From a virus: DNA of 42,018 nucleotides. Both the position numbers and the translations under genes were made by a program. Shown here piece after piece: positions 1-9,524 of this stretch; position 1 is the first letter of the stretch, and the number at the start of each line of letters is the position of its first letter. Under the pieces are notes generated by a model. The model had not been told where the DNA came from. It worked only from the letters and a program-made list of their open reading frames with translations, and made no database searches. The DNA lies in the IMG/VR virus record IMGVR_UViG_3300021437_000039, positions 1-42,018 of that record, one strand, 5' to 3'.

Positions 1-653
1 ATAGCCCCATTTTTTAATTGGTCAAATTTTTTACCAAAATAATCGTTGGTTTTTTCTCCGGTAGATGGATCATAATATGTTTCAACATTATCGACTGGCT
101 GCGCAGCAGAAAACCCCGCCCCAGTTATTGCAGACTTGCCAATTCCATAAATTTTAGGCAAAATTCCTGGGGTTTGAGCGGCTGCCGTTGTCCCTCCACT
201 TAATAAAAATGGAGCCGCACCACCTATAAATCTTCCTACCCCAGCAGAAGTAGAGCCGGGAGTAAGACTTTGATATGTGTCTTCTTGTTTTTTAACGTAA
301 TTATTTAATTGCTCTGCTAATTCTTTCGTTTTTCTTCCAATAGCACCATTGCCAGATATTTTTGCGATTCCATTTGCAATGAGTTGAGCTGGTGCATAAG
401 CCAAATCAGCCCCACCTTTAAGAGAGCCATAAATAAAGTTTTCTATTTTATGATCATTAGATGGAGAATTCGCGTTTAACGTTGCTGTCAAATTTGGCGC
501 AACATATTTAGATGACCTAGAACTAATTTGTTTTGAGGAAGAAACTGGCACGCCAGAACTAAATCTTTCTGGTTGCGCGGTAGATAAATCAAAACCGCTT
601 ACTCCATTGTTTTCTTCCAAAATAGGATATGCACTAGATAAATCGAATGGCAT
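1..653 (-). CDS. Ejection/internal virion protein, N-terminal part (cut by left edge)
   Basis: An open frame of 217 codons without a stop runs off the left end. It starts at an ATG that shares one base with the stop of the upstream gene (TAATG), so translation is probably coupled. The product begins MPFDLSSAYPILEE. Residues 1-60 are Ser/Asn-rich and polar; about 75-110 look helical; about 130-165 form a Gly/Ala-rich hydrophobic stretch (GRFIGGAAPFLLSGG) that could contact a membrane. It is the last in a row of Gly/Gln-rich genes after the tail genes, where podoviruses keep DNA-ejection proteins that leave the capsid with the genome. No enzymatic domain is visible in this part; a lytic transglycosylase could lie in the missing portion. 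Function is inferred mainly from position. Confidence 0.7.
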   Translation of the reverse strand, partial: MPFDLSSAYPILEENNGVSGFDLSTAQPERFSSGVPVSSSKQISSRSSKYVAPNLTATLNANSPSNDHKIENFIYGSLKGGADLAYAPAQLIANGIAKISGNGAIGRKTKELAEQLNNYVKKQEDTYQSLTPGSTSAGVGRFIGGAAPFLLSGGTTAAAQTPGILPKIYGIGKSAITGAGFSAAQPVDNVETYYDPSTGEKTNDYFGKKFDQLKNGA

Positions 654-2473
654 TATTTCACCTCTTGGAATTGTTTTCTATCAGGACTTACATATGCTTT
701 ATTGCCTTGTGAATCTGTGTGCAAAATCCACCCATTTGAATTTTTAAAAGGTAAATTTTTTACTGGATTTGGTGTTTTTGTATCTCCGCCACCAGAAATT
801 TCATTTTTAACAACTCCAGAATCTTGCAAATGATTATTCCAATAAGAAGAAAAATTATCAGGGATATGTCCGCTTTCAATAGCTTTTTTCTTATACTCAA
901 CGTAAGCATTTTGTTTATCAAGAGCAAGTTTGTTTCGTTCTTGCGCACGATTAAAAATATTTTCTGTAGCAGATTTTAAAATTCCTATATTAGGATTGTT
1001 ATCCTTGTAAATTTGGAACTCTGCTTGCGTAATACGTCCATTTTCCATATCAGACTTCAATGCTTCCATTGAGTTTGTAACCGCTAATTTTTGGAATGTT
1101 TGCAATGCTGCCAAATCTCCTCCAGCTATTTTATTTACTACATTATCAGGCAGACCAGATGCTTGCGCCATTTCTGCCACTCTCTTTCGTGTTGGAGTAC
1201 CGGAATTAGGGTCAAAAGCAGAAAGAATTGTACGCATATCTGAAATGCGTTTAGAAAAATCTGCCGCATTTTGCGCTTGAGAGTTAATATCATTCTCTTC
1301 TTTATCAGCAGAAGAAGCACGTTTAGTTTGATAATCAAGTAATGGCTGAGTTTGCAATTTAATTGCAGCTTCAGATCTTTGTTTTTCTTCCGGCGTTTGG
1401 TATTGATCTGGCAGTTCTGAATCGACTGGTGCGCTAGTAGGTTGCTGTGATAATTGATATTGATTTTTATAGAAATTCTCTATTGACCTTGCGTACCCTT
1501 CTGGGTCTTTTCTTGCTAATGCCGTTTTTTGCTGTGGCGATAACTTGGATACATCAAGCCCTTGCAACCCGTTTGCGGTTCCATTTTGGTTCAAAAATTG
1601 AGAAGGCGTATCCATAGAGCTGCTACCAGCACTATTTGCAACACCACGAGAATTTGAAACCATATCAAGGCGAGTAGTACCGGGTTTAATTGTTTTCTGA
1701 CCCTGCAAACGGAAATCATCCGGCTTCACAAGATCGTACCTAGCCTTAGCTTTTTCCTGCGCGTCAGTTTTTGCGCCCTCTGTCCCTGCTTGAATTTCAT
1801 TGAAATTGGATATAGGAATAATGCTATTAGTTGACTGGTCAAATCCAGCAGCATTGTTTTTAATGTCTGGGATAAATTTAGAACTGCCATCCGGCATTCT
1901 GCGGAACGTGCCGGGCTGTTCTTGGAATCCTTCATTGGCAGTTTTCCAAAGGTCGCCCAAATCTTTGCCATTCATTTTATAGAATGCAATTTGTTCAGGT
2001 GTTAGCCCAGCCAATCCGCCAGCTCGCTGCTGTGGCACTGATTGCGGAATTGTAGGAATTCCGTTAGGTAATTGCATAGCCCCAAATGTTCCACTACCTA
2101 ATTGCCCCGGCATCGGAGGAACGATAGATTGTTGCGGTTGACTTCCGCCAATATCACGCAAAAACTGATCATTTAACATGCGTTGCTGTTGCAGTTTTGC
2201 CGCTTCAAGCAATGCTTGGGTAACGTGCGGAACATACGAAGCCTTTAATGCCTCTTGTTTGCCTTCAACGTCATTCATAGCAGATAAGCCACCAGAAAGA
2301 GATTCACCAAAATCTGCTGCGCGTTTAGGCGCAAGAACCCCCGCAGCAAATGCGCCCCATTTTCTGTTAGGGTCAATAGGGTTTGAAGAAAGCCCAGATA
2401 ATGCACCCATTAAAGCATCATTACCACCAGAATTACTTAATCCGCTCAAAGCACCTTTTAATTCATCGCTCAT
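653..2473 (-). CDS. Ejection-type internal virion protein, 606 aa
   Basis: 606-residue polar protein rich in Gln, Asn, Ser and Lys. The N-terminus is low-complexity with LSGLS repeats (ALSGLSNSGG, ALSGLSSNP). About residues 75-105 and 360-510 are predicted helical and charged, probably coiled coil. There is no signal peptide and no recognised enzyme motif. It directly abuts the gene before it and overlaps the next by one base. Size, composition and place in a four-gene run behind the stabiliser and adaptor genes fit the injected proteins of P22-like podoviruses (counterparts of gp7, gp20 and gp16), but homology cannot be shown by eye. It could instead be a scaffold-like structural protein. 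Confidence 0.72.
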   Translation of the reverse strand: MSDELKGALSGLSNSGGNDALMGALSGLSSNPIDPNRKWGAFAAGVLAPKRAADFGESLSGGLSAMNDVEGKQEALKASYVPHVTQALLEAAKLQQQRMLNDQFLRDIGGSQPQQSIVPPMPGQLGSGTFGAMQLPNGIPTIPQSVPQQRAGGLAGLTPEQIAFYKMNGKDLGDLWKTANEGFQEQPGTFRRMPDGSSKFIPDIKNNAAGFDQSTNSIIPISNFNEIQAGTEGAKTDAQEKAKARYDLVKPDDFRLQGQKTIKPGTTRLDMVSNSRGVANSAGSSSMDTPSQFLNQNGTANGLQGLDVSKLSPQQKTALARKDPEGYARSIENFYKNQYQLSQQPTSAPVDSELPDQYQTPEEKQRSEAAIKLQTQPLLDYQTKRASSADKEENDINSQAQNAADFSKRISDMRTILSAFDPNSGTPTRKRVAEMAQASGLPDNVVNKIAGGDLAALQTFQKLAVTNSMEALKSDMENGRITQAEFQIYKDNNPNIGILKSATENIFNRAQERNKLALDKQNAYVEYKKKAIESGHIPDNFSSYWNNHLQDSGVVKNEISGGGDTKTPNPVKNLPFKNSNGWILHTDSQGNKAYVSPDRKQFQEVK

Positions 2474-3514
2474 TTATAGCCCCACTAAATCTTTGATCCC
2501 ATCATATCCAAATGTTGCAGGGGATGATGAAGGGGAAGAACCATTTGATAAACCAGATAACCAGTCAGGATAGTATTTATTCATTAGTCCTGCACCTGCC
2601 GTCAAATAACTTGCCGCAGAAGTAGAAGGCGTTTGTGCAGAACTTGTGGTAGTTTGCCCGGGTCGTGGCAATCCATTTGCAACGCCAGTAAGCCAATTAA
2701 GATTATTCTTATCGTAATCTCTTTGGTTTTGAAAATCCTGATAACCAATATCAAGTCCAGCTTGGTTCAATGCCTGCTGTTTTGCGCCAATACCATATAG
2801 CGCATTAGCATCTTGCGACGATAAATTTGATGTTGTGTTGGCTAACGTATTGCCAATTTGTGCGCTATTATTTGATAAAGCACCAGCCCCAAGATTTGTT
2901 TGCGCTTGTAATTGCTGCTGTTGTTGTTGTCGATTAGCATCAGAATTAAATATATTTGCTGAAGTACCATAGCCAGATTCAAGTGCTTGTGCTTGCTTTC
3001 CTGAAATATCCGCTTGTGCATCGCGCACAGTTCGCCCTAAAATGTCAGCATTACGCGTAGAGCCAAATTGTCCACTTCCCAAAAATTTATCTTGGACGCT
3101 TGGAATAAGGTTTTCATTTAGGTTTTGATTGCCAAGACGAGAAATTTCATTCGTAACCGCAGACGTGTACGGCGACATATACGATTGCCAATTATTTCCC
3201 CACTTTTGCGCATCACCAGCAACGGAAGATTGCGCAGCTTTCCCATATTGCCCCGCCGCTGAAATATTATCATTCGCTGTATTTAAAGCAGGCTTCCAAT
3301 TTCCTTGGTTTGCACGAATAGCATTAAATGAAGTATTCTGATCTGGCGTAAAATCTGCAAGCCTTTGCCCGGGATATGTCTGATAAGGGCGATTTGCAAT
3401 GTCTATTGCTTTACCTGCAACACCTTGCGTATAATTTTGCAACCATGCTGGAAGTTGAGTAGAACTAGTCGCAGTCCCGCCACTAGTTAATCCACCATTA
3501 AAAAAATCAGCCAT
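2474..3514 (-). CDS. Ejection-type internal virion protein, 346 aa
   Basis: 346-residue Gln/Asn/Ser/Ala-rich protein. About residues 10-60 read WLQNYTQGVAGKAIDIANRP followed by YQTYPGQRLADFTPDQ, a sequence style common in phage proteins encoded just after the head-tail genes. The middle (about 95-260) is helical with a short polyglutamine tract near residue 195. The C-terminus is Ser/Pro/Gly-rich with a mildly hydrophobic stretch. The stop touches the start of the next gene and the start overlaps the preceding stop by one base, so it belongs to a tightly coupled cassette. Role as an injected virion protein is inferred from position and composition. Confidence 0.7.
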   Translation of the reverse strand: MADFFNGGLTSGGTATSSTQLPAWLQNYTQGVAGKAIDIANRPYQTYPGQRLADFTPDQNTSFNAIRANQGNWKPALNTANDNISAAGQYGKAAQSSVAGDAQKWGNNWQSYMSPYTSAVTNEISRLGNQNLNENLIPSVQDKFLGSGQFGSTRNADILGRTVRDAQADISGKQAQALESGYGTSANIFNSDANRQQQQQQLQAQTNLGAGALSNNSAQIGNTLANTTSNLSSQDANALYGIGAKQQALNQAGLDIGYQDFQNQRDYDKNNLNWLTGVANGLPRPGQTTTSSAQTPSTSAASYLTAGAGLMNKYYPDWLSGLSNGSSPSSSPATFGYDGIKDLVGL

Positions 3515-4650
3515 TATTTGCCCCTCATATAATCTGTAATTGATAATGCGCGTGGCGGGATAGAATGAGATGGCGCACTTCGCTTATGCTCCCGTAATGC
3601 CTTCCTGAATTGGTCGAGTTTACGAATTCCTGCATCCGTTGAACCATCGCCTAAAGCACTTACAGTATCGGCATCAAGCATATATTCACCATGCGCGCCC
3701 ATAATCGGCACAACATCATCCTGACCGCCAGACATATCTCCTTTTACATGGCCGCCTTCAGCCATAGGCTTGAACCATTGATGTTCGCCACCTTCAATAG
3801 GTGCACGAGCAAGGTTGCCATCGTAAGGGTTGACTTGTCTTGCGGATGACTTGCTAAAGTAATCATTTGCCGTTTGTTGTTGTTGTGGATTCCATCCACC
3901 AGACATGCCAGCTAATGCGCCGCCACTATTGCCAGAATCAGACGATGAACCGCCCCCAACTAATTTATTAACAAGACCACCAGCAGTAGCCAATAAATCA
4001 GGATGTTTCAACAATGCGCTACCAACATCCTTTAAAGAAGATAACCCGCCGTTAGAACTTGCACTGCCAGCAGAAGGAACAAACTCAGAAGATAATGTGG
4101 AAGGTAATGCAGAATTCCCCAATCCAAACGTTGATCCTAATCCCGTTGCCCCGCCTGCGCCTTCAACGCCACCAGCAATGCCACCAAGGTCAAATGCGCC
4201 ACCACCAAGCCCACCAGCAGCTTCAGCCGCGCCACCTGATCCAGCCGCGCCAAGACCAGCTCCAAACGTAGCCGCTGCAATAGGGATAAGTGGCGCTATT
4301 TTATCAAACCAGCTTGGCGAGCGATCTTCGTTGTATATCCCAACATTGCCATTTTGGTTGATATATTTTACTCCAACATTCGGATCGCTTGTTTTTGAAA
4401 CAAATGAATCAAACTTTCCAGACGGAGAAAAAACATTATCATCTTTTTCTCCGCTATTTCCTTGATAAAAATCGTATATTGGGTTGCCAATAATATTATC
4501 ACCGCCATTAATATACGGGCTGTTATATCCATTTATTGAATATGCCTCTTGGCTTCCTTCCCCATTATACGTTGGAGATATTGGCTTCATGGATGCAACC
4601 AACTCATCCCATGTTATGCCATCTAAGTTTCCTTGGTATCCTAAAGCCAT
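3514..4650 (-). CDS. Glycine/alanine-rich ejection-type virion protein, 378 aa
   Basis: 378 residues. Residues about 115-260 form a long Gly/Ala/Ser-rich hydrophobic region (AAATFGAGLGAAGSGGAAEA) that could insert in or cross a membrane. The C-terminal part has a motif recurrent in phage virion proteins, AEGGHVKGDMSGGQDDVVPI then GEYMLDADTVSALGDGS, about residues 298-340, followed by a basic tail. The first gene of the ejection cassette, it begins three bases before the stop region of the small upstream gene. I infer a pilot/ejection function; the recurrent motif is remembered from related phages, not searched. Confidence 0.7.
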   Translation of the reverse strand: MALGYQGNLDGITWDELVASMKPISPTYNGEGSQEAYSINGYNSPYINGGDNIIGNPIYDFYQGNSGEKDDNVFSPSGKFDSFVSKTSDPNVGVKYINQNGNVGIYNEDRSPSWFDKIAPLIPIAAATFGAGLGAAGSGGAAEAAGGLGGGAFDLGGIAGGVEGAGGATGLGSTFGLGNSALPSTLSSEFVPSAGSASSNGGLSSLKDVGSALLKHPDLLATAGGLVNKLVGGGSSSDSGNSGGALAGMSGGWNPQQQQTANDYFSKSSARQVNPYDGNLARAPIEGGEHQWFKPMAEGGHVKGDMSGGQDDVVPIMGAHGEYMLDADTVSALGDGSTDAGIRKLDQFRKALREHKRSAPSHSIPPRALSITDYMRGK

Positions 4651-4653
4651 TTT

Positions 4654-4938
4654 TTATCCTTGGGCAATTTCGGTTAATTTTTCAGCCCATCCACGCCAAT
4701 CAGAATACATTTCAGGACTTGGCATGCCTTCTGCTGATAAATCTAGTATTTCACATATTTTAGTTGCCCAAAACGCCCACGCATTTTCACTAACTGGCAT
4801 ACTTATATTGTATAACGATAACTCTTCATTTACAATACTTGCCCATCTTTCAAATGGCAATCCGTATGGGTTAGGGCAAATAAATTTAACCACGTTTATC
4901 GCCAGGCTTGATGGTTGCCAAAACTTTCCCCATCTCAT
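4654..4938 (-). CDS. Small virion-cassette protein, about 94 aa, unknown function
   Basis: Acidic, Trp-rich soluble protein (FERWASIVNEELSLYN ... WRGWAEKLTEIAQG). The reading frame overlaps the 3' end of the stabiliser gene. The ATG used here gives a 52-base overlap. A GTG at 4893, overlapping the stabiliser stop, is an alternative that would remove most of the overlap, and neither start has a strong ribosome site. It lies between the stabiliser and the ejection genes and four bases before the next gene. No family recognised. Confidence 0.65.
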   Translation of the reverse strand: MRWGKFWQPSSLAINVVKFICPNPYGLPFERWASIVNEELSLYNISMPVSENAWAFWATKICEILDLSAEGMPSPEMYSDWRGWAEKLTEIAQG

Positions 4939-6649
4939 AATGACCACCAGCAATATTTGATTCAAATTTCAATGAGATTAAACGGCGTTGGTCGCGCAAA
5001 TCAACAAATTCTGTTGTTGGGTCAAAGGTATACATTCTTGATTCTGTATTTTGGCTATTTGCATAACTTCCACCCTCAACATACAAATTCATTTGTCCTG
5101 TTTGCAAAAAGTCCGGCTCAATCCTGCTTACGACTGCTTGAATATCAGTAGGTTGAACATTTTCAGATGGCCCACCAGTAGTAAATGACATGTTTGTTGT
5201 TTCGATATAGCTTTTAATGGCACTAACATTTTGCTGTTTGATTTTATCGTGCCCGAATTCATGCTGCCATATTACATCTAATTGTTGATCAGCTGGCTCC
5301 GCATCAATTGTTCCTGTTGATCCTTCAGTGTTAGAAATGGTTTCGCCATTTAAAAATATTGATAGCCCATTTACTAAAACATTCATGTACCCACCAACAA
5401 TTTTTAAAATAGTCCCACTTGCACTACTTGTTGCGCCAGTTATTACATCTCCAGCAGCAAATGCGCCACTTATTGCAGTAAAAGGAAAGCGTTTAGTTTG
5501 TTGGTTATCTTCTATTCCTGCCATAATTGGATAGGTCAAAAGCTGCGGGGATGAGCCAGCACTACGTCCTATCTCAATATCGTACCATGTACTTTCTCGA
5601 ACGTTAAAGATTACTGCTCGATTGCATTCTGTGCTTCCTCCAGAAGGATAAAACCACCAAATTTCACCATAACGCGGAATTTTCATTGCCCATACTTTTT
5701 GACGTTGTGAAAAGTTCAGATTGTCAAAAAAATAGTTCAAATTCATTTCATTTGGCAATTCTTTCACTACGCCATTATAGAAATAGAACCTATCAACACC
5801 AGCCCAAAAATAAATGCCATCGTATTCCACAACACAATTTTTAGACAAAATTGAAATGCTAGAGGAAATTGTGTCAAAATTCCATATTGTCGTTCCGCCT
5901 GTGAAGGTTACGCGAATTAAAGAATCAAGCGACCAGAATAGCCCAGCAGGCGACCCACTGCCACCGCGCATTGGTAGCCCTTTAATAATCTTAGTACCAC
6001 ATGGATTTGCGCTATTAGCATAATTTGATCCGCCAGTTGTCCACCCCGTTGCCGCTGAATAATCGTTAGGGTTTGAATTTCTGATTAAACCATTGCTTCC
6101 ATATACAAATAGAAATGGCTGAAGAACTACGCATCCACCGGAAACAAGAATGTCACCCGCACCATCTTGAATGACTGTAAGCGCGCTTGTTCCGGTTACA
6201 TCGCCAGAATAAACGCGACCTCCTGAATCACTTGAAATATCTGATAAATCCGGCGTAGCCGCGGCAATCAATGCAGTAAATGCTCCGCCTGTACTACTAT
6301 ACATTTGCCCTGTTGACCATGTAAGATTATCATTTTTTATAAAGCCGGATGGTGTTCTGTTATAAACAGCACCACCAGTTCCTACATTATCAACTTGAAG
6401 CCTTTCAACTCCCCAAGGGCTAAAAGAATGAATTGAATTAGTGGATGCTCGGCTGTCTGTGTGCGTTGCGCGAATTGGCGCAGCCAAAATATCACTAATT
6501 AAACGGTATCCGCCTATTTTTTTTGGCTTCCCGCGCTGGAAACGAACCCATTGCCCATCATTATAATAAGAGCTATCAAAATTCGTTCCATCACGCTTAA
6601 TGCCGGGTTTCGACGCGATGTCAAAAATAGACTGAATTTCAGGCATCAA
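4886..6649 (-). CDS. Packaged-DNA stabilisation / tail hub-like protein, 587 aa
   Basis: 587 residues. The N-terminus (FDIASKPGIKRDGTNF, then GQWVRFQRGKPKKIGGYR, residues 7-48) is a recognisable signature of podovirus proteins annotated as packaged-DNA stabilisation protein (P22 gp10-like) or tail accessory proteins. The remainder is rich in beta-strand and Gly/Ser/Thr, with repeated YFYNG/YVYGSNG-like units typical of beta-propeller folds. Its start overlaps the adaptor gene stop (ATGA). In P22-like virions this layer closes the portal-adaptor channel after packaging. The beta-propeller reading is an inference from repeat style. Confidence 0.78.
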   Translation of the reverse strand: MMPEIQSIFDIASKPGIKRDGTNFDSSYYNDGQWVRFQRGKPKKIGGYRLISDILAAPIRATHTDSRASTNSIHSFSPWGVERLQVDNVGTGGAVYNRTPSGFIKNDNLTWSTGQMYSSTGGAFTALIAAATPDLSDISSDSGGRVYSGDVTGTSALTVIQDGAGDILVSGGCVVLQPFLFVYGSNGLIRNSNPNDYSAATGWTTGGSNYANSANPCGTKIIKGLPMRGGSGSPAGLFWSLDSLIRVTFTGGTTIWNFDTISSSISILSKNCVVEYDGIYFWAGVDRFYFYNGVVKELPNEMNLNYFFDNLNFSQRQKVWAMKIPRYGEIWWFYPSGGSTECNRAVIFNVRESTWYDIEIGRSAGSSPQLLTYPIMAGIEDNQQTKRFPFTAISGAFAAGDVITGATSSASGTILKIVGGYMNVLVNGLSIFLNGETISNTEGSTGTIDAEPADQQLDVIWQHEFGHDKIKQQNVSAIKSYIETTNMSFTTGGPSENVQPTDIQAVVSRIEPDFLQTGQMNLYVEGGSYANSQNTESRMYTFDPTTEFVDLRDQRRLISLKFESNIAGGHYEMGKVLATIKPGDKRG

Positions 6650-7272
6650 TCATTCTCCGTTGTTCTATCTTTGCTTCGATTTTTATCTTCACCATGAAAT
6701 GCAGCAATTGACCTATCATAGGTGCTTTGCCACTTTGCCGTTTCAGCATCATTACGAACCCAAGTATAAGCCTGAATTAAACATTGTGCCAATAATAATT
6801 GTGGTGCATTATCCGTAAGCCAATTTGTTTGATGAGAATTATCAAGAGGCTGCAATCGAGTATGATACAACAATTCAAATGTCAAACCTGTTGCTGGAGT
6901 TGGTACGATAAGGAAATTATCGAAATTGTAGTCCGCATAAAATCTCGGCTGACCAGTTAGCGATTGATTTTGCCAAAAATTACGGCAATACTCGTATGTG
7001 CGGGGAAGCAATTCGATTCTATTGCCAGAAGCATCGGTAAAATTAAAGCTGATATTATCGCGCCATAATGCGGGCTTAGGCAAAGTGTTATTGTTTGGCG
7101 TAAAAGTACCAGTCACTACATTTTGAAATCCAAGTAATTTTAACTCTGTTGCAAGAGTATTTTCAGCAAGCATGATAAATCGCGGAATTTCATCCGAAAA
7201 TTCCTGATCGTCACGTTGCGTGTAACCGATTAAATCCGTGACAAGTGAATCATATGTCATTGCTGCTGGCAT
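6646..7272 (-). CDS. Head-to-tail adaptor protein (P22 gp4-like), 208 aa
   Basis: 208 residues. The N-terminus MTYDSLVTDLIGYTQRDDQE plus FSDEIPRFIMLAENTLATEL matches the opening of the phage adaptor family that binds under the portal ring. Central ERxxEYCRNFWQNQ-like segment and FLIVPTPATGLTFELLYHTR are also typical of that family. A helix near 150-200 (LLLAQCLIQAYTWVRNDAET) completes the pattern. It sits between the tail fibre and stabiliser genes and overlaps the latter by four bases. Assigned by remembered family sequence pattern; no search was possible. Confidence 0.8.
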   Translation of the reverse strand: MPAAMTYDSLVTDLIGYTQRDDQEFSDEIPRFIMLAENTLATELKLLGFQNVVTGTFTPNNNTLPKPALWRDNISFNFTDASGNRIELLPRTYEYCRNFWQNQSLTGQPRFYADYNFDNFLIVPTPATGLTFELLYHTRLQPLDNSHQTNWLTDNAPQLLLAQCLIQAYTWVRNDAETAKWQSTYDRSIAAFHGEDKNRSKDRTTEND

Positions 7273-7273
7273 A

Positions 7274-9283
7274 TTAAACCCTTCTCAATCCGTATAATTG
7301 GAAATTACCAGAAGAAATATTTCTTACGAGTGAATCATCTGGTTGCGCAAAATATATTCTAACCCCTGTTAGTGCTGATGTTGAATTTTCATATCTTCCA
7401 AATCCTTCAGCTTTATTTCCGCCACTGCCATTTCTATAAGAGCTTCCTTTATAATCAATTCCTTTTTTCGATGAGGCACTTGATGGATTGTAAATAGTAA
7501 TGATTGTGTTTGTGGCATCCCCAGCAGATGGCGCGCCCCCATCTGAAGTAAGATAAATTGCATTGCTATTTAATGCGCTAGCATTTATAAATGAATAACC
7601 AGAGCCAACAGAGGATGTATCAGTGTAAAATACATAATTTGCTGTTTGATATGTCCCTCCAATTTTTAATCGGCATTTCATATACCCGCCATTTGATATT
7701 ACAATATTGTTTATAATTAAAGTATAAACATCATAAGTAGAATTAAAATTTCCTTCTATATCAACTTGAGTATCACCAGAAGCACTATAAGAGGACAAAA
7801 GATCGCCATATGGCGTTGATAAAATTATGTCTTTATCTGGCACTGTAATTGATCTATCTTGTCCTGCCGTTATTCCAGTAGAGACAAAATGAAATTTCTT
7901 AGTTATACTAGCACTATCAGAAAATCGGCTAGCAGAACTAATAGTTTGTATAGTTGCTAGTCCATTAGCATCGACCAACATGCTTTGTACGCCATTGGAT
8001 GAAAGTGCCCATTGATTTGCAGCAGGGGAATATGCGCCAGTTGCAGGGCTATTGATAAAAGAATGAGATGGTGTTGCTGCTACCCCATCTACTGTTAACA
8101 ACCCATTCCCTGTAGCTCGCAATGACTCAACACCACCAGCGGAAACGCTGATAGTGTTTGCCAATAGTTGAAACAATCCAGTATTTGGATTTGCTGAAAA
8201 TGATAATGATGGATTTGCGGCACTTCCAGCACTAAGCAACAAAGAAGCAATACCAGAAACAGTCGTCGAAGCATTGATCACATTCACGCCATCGCAAAAC
8301 AATACTGCATTTTGGCTTTGCGGAATAACAACGACATCCCCCGGAGTTGGGGTTTGCATTGTAAATGAATATGCGCCTGTTGTCTTGTTTGATACGTAAT
8401 AAACTTGAACAACTGGTGGCAAAACAACGATTTGGTTTGATGTGAGTATGCCGCTGTACTTTTGGCACACATTTGCAGCTTCTGTGTTCGTAAGCGTAGT
8501 TGTCCCGCCAGTTACGGATTTTGTTAGTTGCGTGAAGTTAAATTGCTGGCTTCTTCCACGTCCGACGCTGCACCATTTTGATACTTGATTTGCATGAAGA
8601 ATGCACGATTCGGAAGGTTGCAATGCAATGCTTGAAAATCCATTATCAATGGTGTTTGATCCTGAGCATTGAACAGTCAGTATTCCAGTGCCATCATTCC
8701 TAACTTCAAAGAAAAACCCGTAAAACGTTGAAGATGACAATGGCAATGTCATCGTTCCAACACCGCCCTTCCATACCAATAATTTAGCCCTATCGGATGT
8801 TTTGTTTACAGAATAGTTAGAAAATATTTCAGTCTGTGCCAAAGCTATAGATAGCCCAGTTCCAAACCCTACAATGCCTTGCCCTACCAATGATGCAGCA
8901 ATTACTTCACTTGTACCAACTCCGTATAAAAATGAATCCCATCCGCCTGCAATTGTGGAATTATCATTGATATAAACTAAAATTCTTTGCCCAGCAGAAA
9001 TTGACGCAATTACAGTTCCATCATTTTTTTTGACGTAAAACTGCCGAGAACTTCTATTGACAAATAAAATGTCGTATCCTTGCGACACTTGATTTGCAGG
9101 CGGCATTGTAATTGACAACAGATCAAATGTTGGCGTAACATCCATAATACGCGCAACATAATCCGTGTTTGATGTGCTTACGTCTGCCCATGCTAGTGTT
9201 ACGTCAGCAGTAAGCGATACCGCGCGATAGGATACATCGGAAGGTTGCAGCGTCGATCCGCCAAAAACGTTATTAAAGCTCAT
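7274..9283 (-). CDS. Tail fibre / receptor-binding protein, 669 aa
   Basis: 669 residues, almost wholly Ser/Thr/Gly/Asn/Val-rich beta-type sequence. Residues about 365-450 hold imperfect repeats of the form LSAGSAANPSLSFSANPNTG then GLFQLLANTISVSAGGVESL, repeated with GVAATPSHSFINSPATGAY, the usual signature of trimeric phage tail fibre shafts. The C-terminus (about 490-669) looks like a globular binding domain. No intramolecular chaperone autocleavage motif was recognised. It lies between the zinc-ribbon gene and the adaptor gene, all closely packed. Confidence 0.82.
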   Translation of the reverse strand: MSFNNVFGGSTLQPSDVSYRAVSLTADVTLAWADVSTSNTDYVARIMDVTPTFDLLSITMPPANQVSQGYDILFVNRSSRQFYVKKNDGTVIASISAGQRILVYINDNSTIAGGWDSFLYGVGTSEVIAASLVGQGIVGFGTGLSIALAQTEIFSNYSVNKTSDRAKLLVWKGGVGTMTLPLSSSTFYGFFFEVRNDGTGILTVQCSGSNTIDNGFSSIALQPSESCILHANQVSKWCSVGRGRSQQFNFTQLTKSVTGGTTTLTNTEAANVCQKYSGILTSNQIVVLPPVVQVYYVSNKTTGAYSFTMQTPTPGDVVVIPQSQNAVLFCDGVNVINASTTVSGIASLLLSAGSAANPSLSFSANPNTGLFQLLANTISVSAGGVESLRATGNGLLTVDGVAATPSHSFINSPATGAYSPAANQWALSSNGVQSMLVDANGLATIQTISSASRFSDSASITKKFHFVSTGITAGQDRSITVPDKDIILSTPYGDLLSSYSASGDTQVDIEGNFNSTYDVYTLIINNIVISNGGYMKCRLKIGGTYQTANYVFYTDTSSVGSGYSFINASALNSNAIYLTSDGGAPSAGDATNTIITIYNPSSASSKKGIDYKGSSYRNGSGGNKAEGFGRYENSTSALTGVRIYFAQPDDSLVRNISSGNFQLYGLRRV

Positions 9284-9285
9284 CG

Positions 9286-9522
9286 TTACTCCACGGATAA
9301 ATCCACGTCAGGGCGCGGATATTTAATGGTTATTTTTTCGGTTTTTCGAGCTGGCAATCTGTACGGATCAAAATGGTCATAGCATCCAGCATCTTGGCAT
9401 ACGCGCAATCCGGGGGAATTCCCATCGGATCGCAATTCGCCAATTGGCACCTTTTTTTTGCACCTATCACAAATTCCTATCGCAACACTTGTATTTCCTA
9501 GAGTATCAAGATAAAGAGCCAT
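9286..9522 (-). CDS. Small zinc-ribbon virion-cassette protein, 78 aa
   Basis: 78 residues with CDRCKKKVPIGEL at 18-30 and RVCQDAGCYDHFDPYR at 40-55. Two Cys pairs (CxxC and Cx4C) spaced about 20 residues suggest one structural zinc site. The protein then has a basic tail and an acidic end. It sits between the connector and tail fibre genes with two-base gaps. Small proteins of this look recur beside podovirus connector genes, but I know no defined function. Confidence 0.75.
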   Translation of the reverse strand: MALYLDTLGNTSVAIGICDRCKKKVPIGELRSDGNSPGLRVCQDAGCYDHFDPYRLPARKTEKITIKYPRPDVDLSVE

Positions 9523-9524
9523 GA

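Noticed and set aside
18-203. 61-codon plus-strand frame at the left edge
   Set aside because: Antisense to the truncated ejection-protein frame, which has a coupled start and continuous coding on the minus strand.
3905-4465. 186-codon plus-strand open frame
   Set aside because: It lies fully inside the Gly/Ala-rich ejection gene on the other strand; its Pro-rich composition is the mirror of those glycine codons.
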